Assembly: GCA_903813345.2 (NCBI GenBank)
Contig: CAIIXF020000011.1
Location: 19,391,754-19,455,753, forward strand
Length of the DNA stretch: 64,000 bases
Origin: Owenia fusiformis
Lineage: Eukaryota > Annelida > Polychaeta > Sabellida > Oweniidae
Direction of reading: 5' to 3'
In this document: one piece after another, positions 62,465 to 64,000 of the stretch
Numbering within the stretch: the first letter of the stretch is position 1
Layout: each line of letters opens with the position of its first letter
Translations under genes and position numbers: made by a program
Notes under the pieces: generated by a model
Told to the model about the DNA's origin: nothing
What the model saw: only the letters and a program-made list of their open reading frames with translations
The model's database searches: none

Positions 62465-63529
62465 CAGGGCGTTCATAAAGTTCTTGCAAAAGTGCTCTAA
62501 AACTTTTGTATCTCAGTCAATCTGGCTGCAATTTTCACTCAGTATACCTACACTATTCATACATTGAGATCCTAAGTTATAATCAATAGGTCCTTGAAAA
62601 AAGTTATGGTTGCTATAGTCACATTAGTCGGGGGTAGCCGGAGCAGGCAAAAAAGGATCTGTTTTGTTTGAATGTTTAAAATGTTCTATTTACTTTAATA
62701 ACAGTATGTCAAGAGTGTAGGTGTTCAAAATAGTGTCCATTATGGTCTTTACACCTCAGCTGTCTTACTTGCCATTCCTCAAACAGATGGACGGGAACTC
62801 AATTGGAAATTTTCTTGCGATTGATCTTTGTATGGATGGCCTTCATCAACATCACCTGATCCTCATTGGATTTCATTCTTGGACAGCCTTATCTAGCATT
62901 GTCCTTATCATTTGTTCTACCATCAGTAAATGTCTTAGTCCATTTTGTAAATGGTTCTTTTGGCCATAGCCTCCTTCCCAAACACCTTATGAATATCTTC
63001 AAGCGTTTGTTTTCTTGAATTTCCCAGTAAAACATACATCCCGATGCTACTGAATATTTGTTATTGCAAATCATCATATTTTGCTGATTTTGCAACCATT
63101 TTCACAAAAATGAAATTGACAGTGCCTTTCACAAAGTCTGATGTCATCAACCAATATAGGTCACTTTGATACCATCAGTGATTTCAAGAATCAAAAAAAT
63201 TTCAAATATGATGTCATCATATGACATTATCTAGGGTTAACATGGCAACATTAGCTTGTTTTGTATTTTCAAGGATACTTTAAAGTATATTAAAATTACC
63301 TCTTACCCATATCTTTTATCTAAATTTTTCTTTTTTTCAATGCTGCTCCGCCTACCCCTGACTCATGTTACTATAGCAATCATAACTTTTTTCCTTCAAG
63401 GACCTATTCATTATAATTCAAGATTCAAATGCATTATTAGTGTAGGTATACTGAGTGAAAATTTCAGCCAGATTGATTGAGAAACAAAATAATAAAGAGT
63501 ACTTTTGCAAGAACTTTATGAACGCCCTG
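62465..63529 (-). mobile_element. Decayed mariner-like element with ~200-bp inverted repeats
   Basis: Ends CAGGGCGTTCATAAAGTTC and complement, flanked by TA. The minus strand keeps a broken helix-turn-helix remnant, FTKWTKTFTDGRTNDKDNAR, like the 'W-x(3)-F-x(2)-GR...D-x(2)-R' of mariner transposases, then frameshifted sequence. No intact catalytic domain. Confidence 0.75.
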
Positions 63530-63805
63530 TATGGTCATTTCTTCTGGCATCACAGTGTTGACCCAGTACTGAACAAGAATGATGTATTTCGGAATGCTAT
63601 GACGGAGAACAATATACCTTGTACATAGCTCCATTGTGTTTAATAATATCAAAATAGTATACACTATTATAGTATATAATACCGAGCAACGCTAAAGATA
63701 AATTATTCTGCATCATAGCATTCTGAAATCTTTAATTACTATTGTGATATTATTTATACTTGAGCTAGGCATTCAGGGTTAAATAGTTCTACAATAATGA
63801 TGTTA

Positions 63806-63997
63806 TTATAGCATGTTTATTAAAATACTCACAAGATTGCTATTGTATTTAAAAAATATAGACGGAAGAGCAGCAGGGGTAATATCGTCGAATACACTCC
63901 GCAGAACTAGGCAAAAATGTTTTCTGTACCGAAGGGAGTGAGGGGTTCGAAAGCTTTTGTGCCTAGCCCTAAGGCTATATTCATTATGGTCCGCCAT
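63806..63997 (-). CDS. Possible first exon of a gene at the right edge
   Basis: ATG at 63997-63995 in context gtaATGGCGG, followed by about 45 codons (MADHNEYSLRARHKSF, then FDDITPAALPSIFF) and a possible donor CTT|GTGAGT near 63833. Higher GC than its surroundings. No family recognised. Confidence 0.3.
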   Translation of the reverse strand: MADHNEYSLRARHKSFRTPHSLRYRKHFCLVLRSVFDDITPAALPSIFFKYNSNLVSILINML

Positions 63998-64000
63998 TAC

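Overview
This is eukaryotic nuclear DNA. It is AT-rich, its genes are split by GT-AG introns, and it is dense with transposon debris. The gene content points to a marine invertebrate: a Drosophila-type cryptochrome, a Toll-like receptor with one LRRNT and one LRRCT, a multi-TIR protein, and retrotransposons of the Ngaro/PAT (DIRS-order), CR1/jockey-like LINE and Penelope-like groups. A lophotrochozoan such as a mollusc is my best guess, but the sequence alone does not fix the phylum.

Left 39 kb: one gene, a type I (Drosophila-like) cryptochrome on the minus strand, covers 38829 down to 494. I could assemble all 12 coding exons with consistent phases (1659 nt, 552 aa plus stop). Its large introns host other genes on the opposite strand. 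Intron 8 holds a four-pass membrane protein of CD20/MS4A type (5847-6662). Intron 2 holds a Toll-like receptor (30051-35162) with at least one frameshift. Intron 6 holds a three-level nest: a GC-rich inverted-repeat element (9391-21557), an intact two-ORF LINE inside it, and an intact tyrosine-recombinase retrotransposon (11681-17232) inside the LINE.

Middle, 38.8-48.5 kb: intergenic, between the divergent starts of the cryptochrome and the next gene. It contains several fold-back/MITE elements and one weak candidate exon on the minus strand.

Right part, 48468-62106 (+): a 13-exon gene whose exons splice into a 904-aa open frame. It encodes a divergent macro-like domain, three TIR domains and an acidic tail ending in a CaaX prenylation box (CNVL). 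Only the middle TIR keeps the Cys-x-x-Glu signature expected of an NAD-cleaving TIR. A macro-like module fused to TIRs and predicted to be membrane-anchored by a lipid is the most interesting system here. It parallels, by inference only, bacterial Thoeris defence, where TIR-made ADP-ribose-type signals are read by macro or SLOG domains. After the gene lie a decayed mariner-like element and a possible first exon of another gene at the right edge (minus strand).

Two themes recur. Tandem duplications repeatedly span splice sites or the stop codon of host genes (cryptochrome exons 5 and 9; the CD20-like stop). Several different tandem-repeat families share a module resembling the YY1/Pho motif (AAGATGGC / AAAATGGCGGCC).
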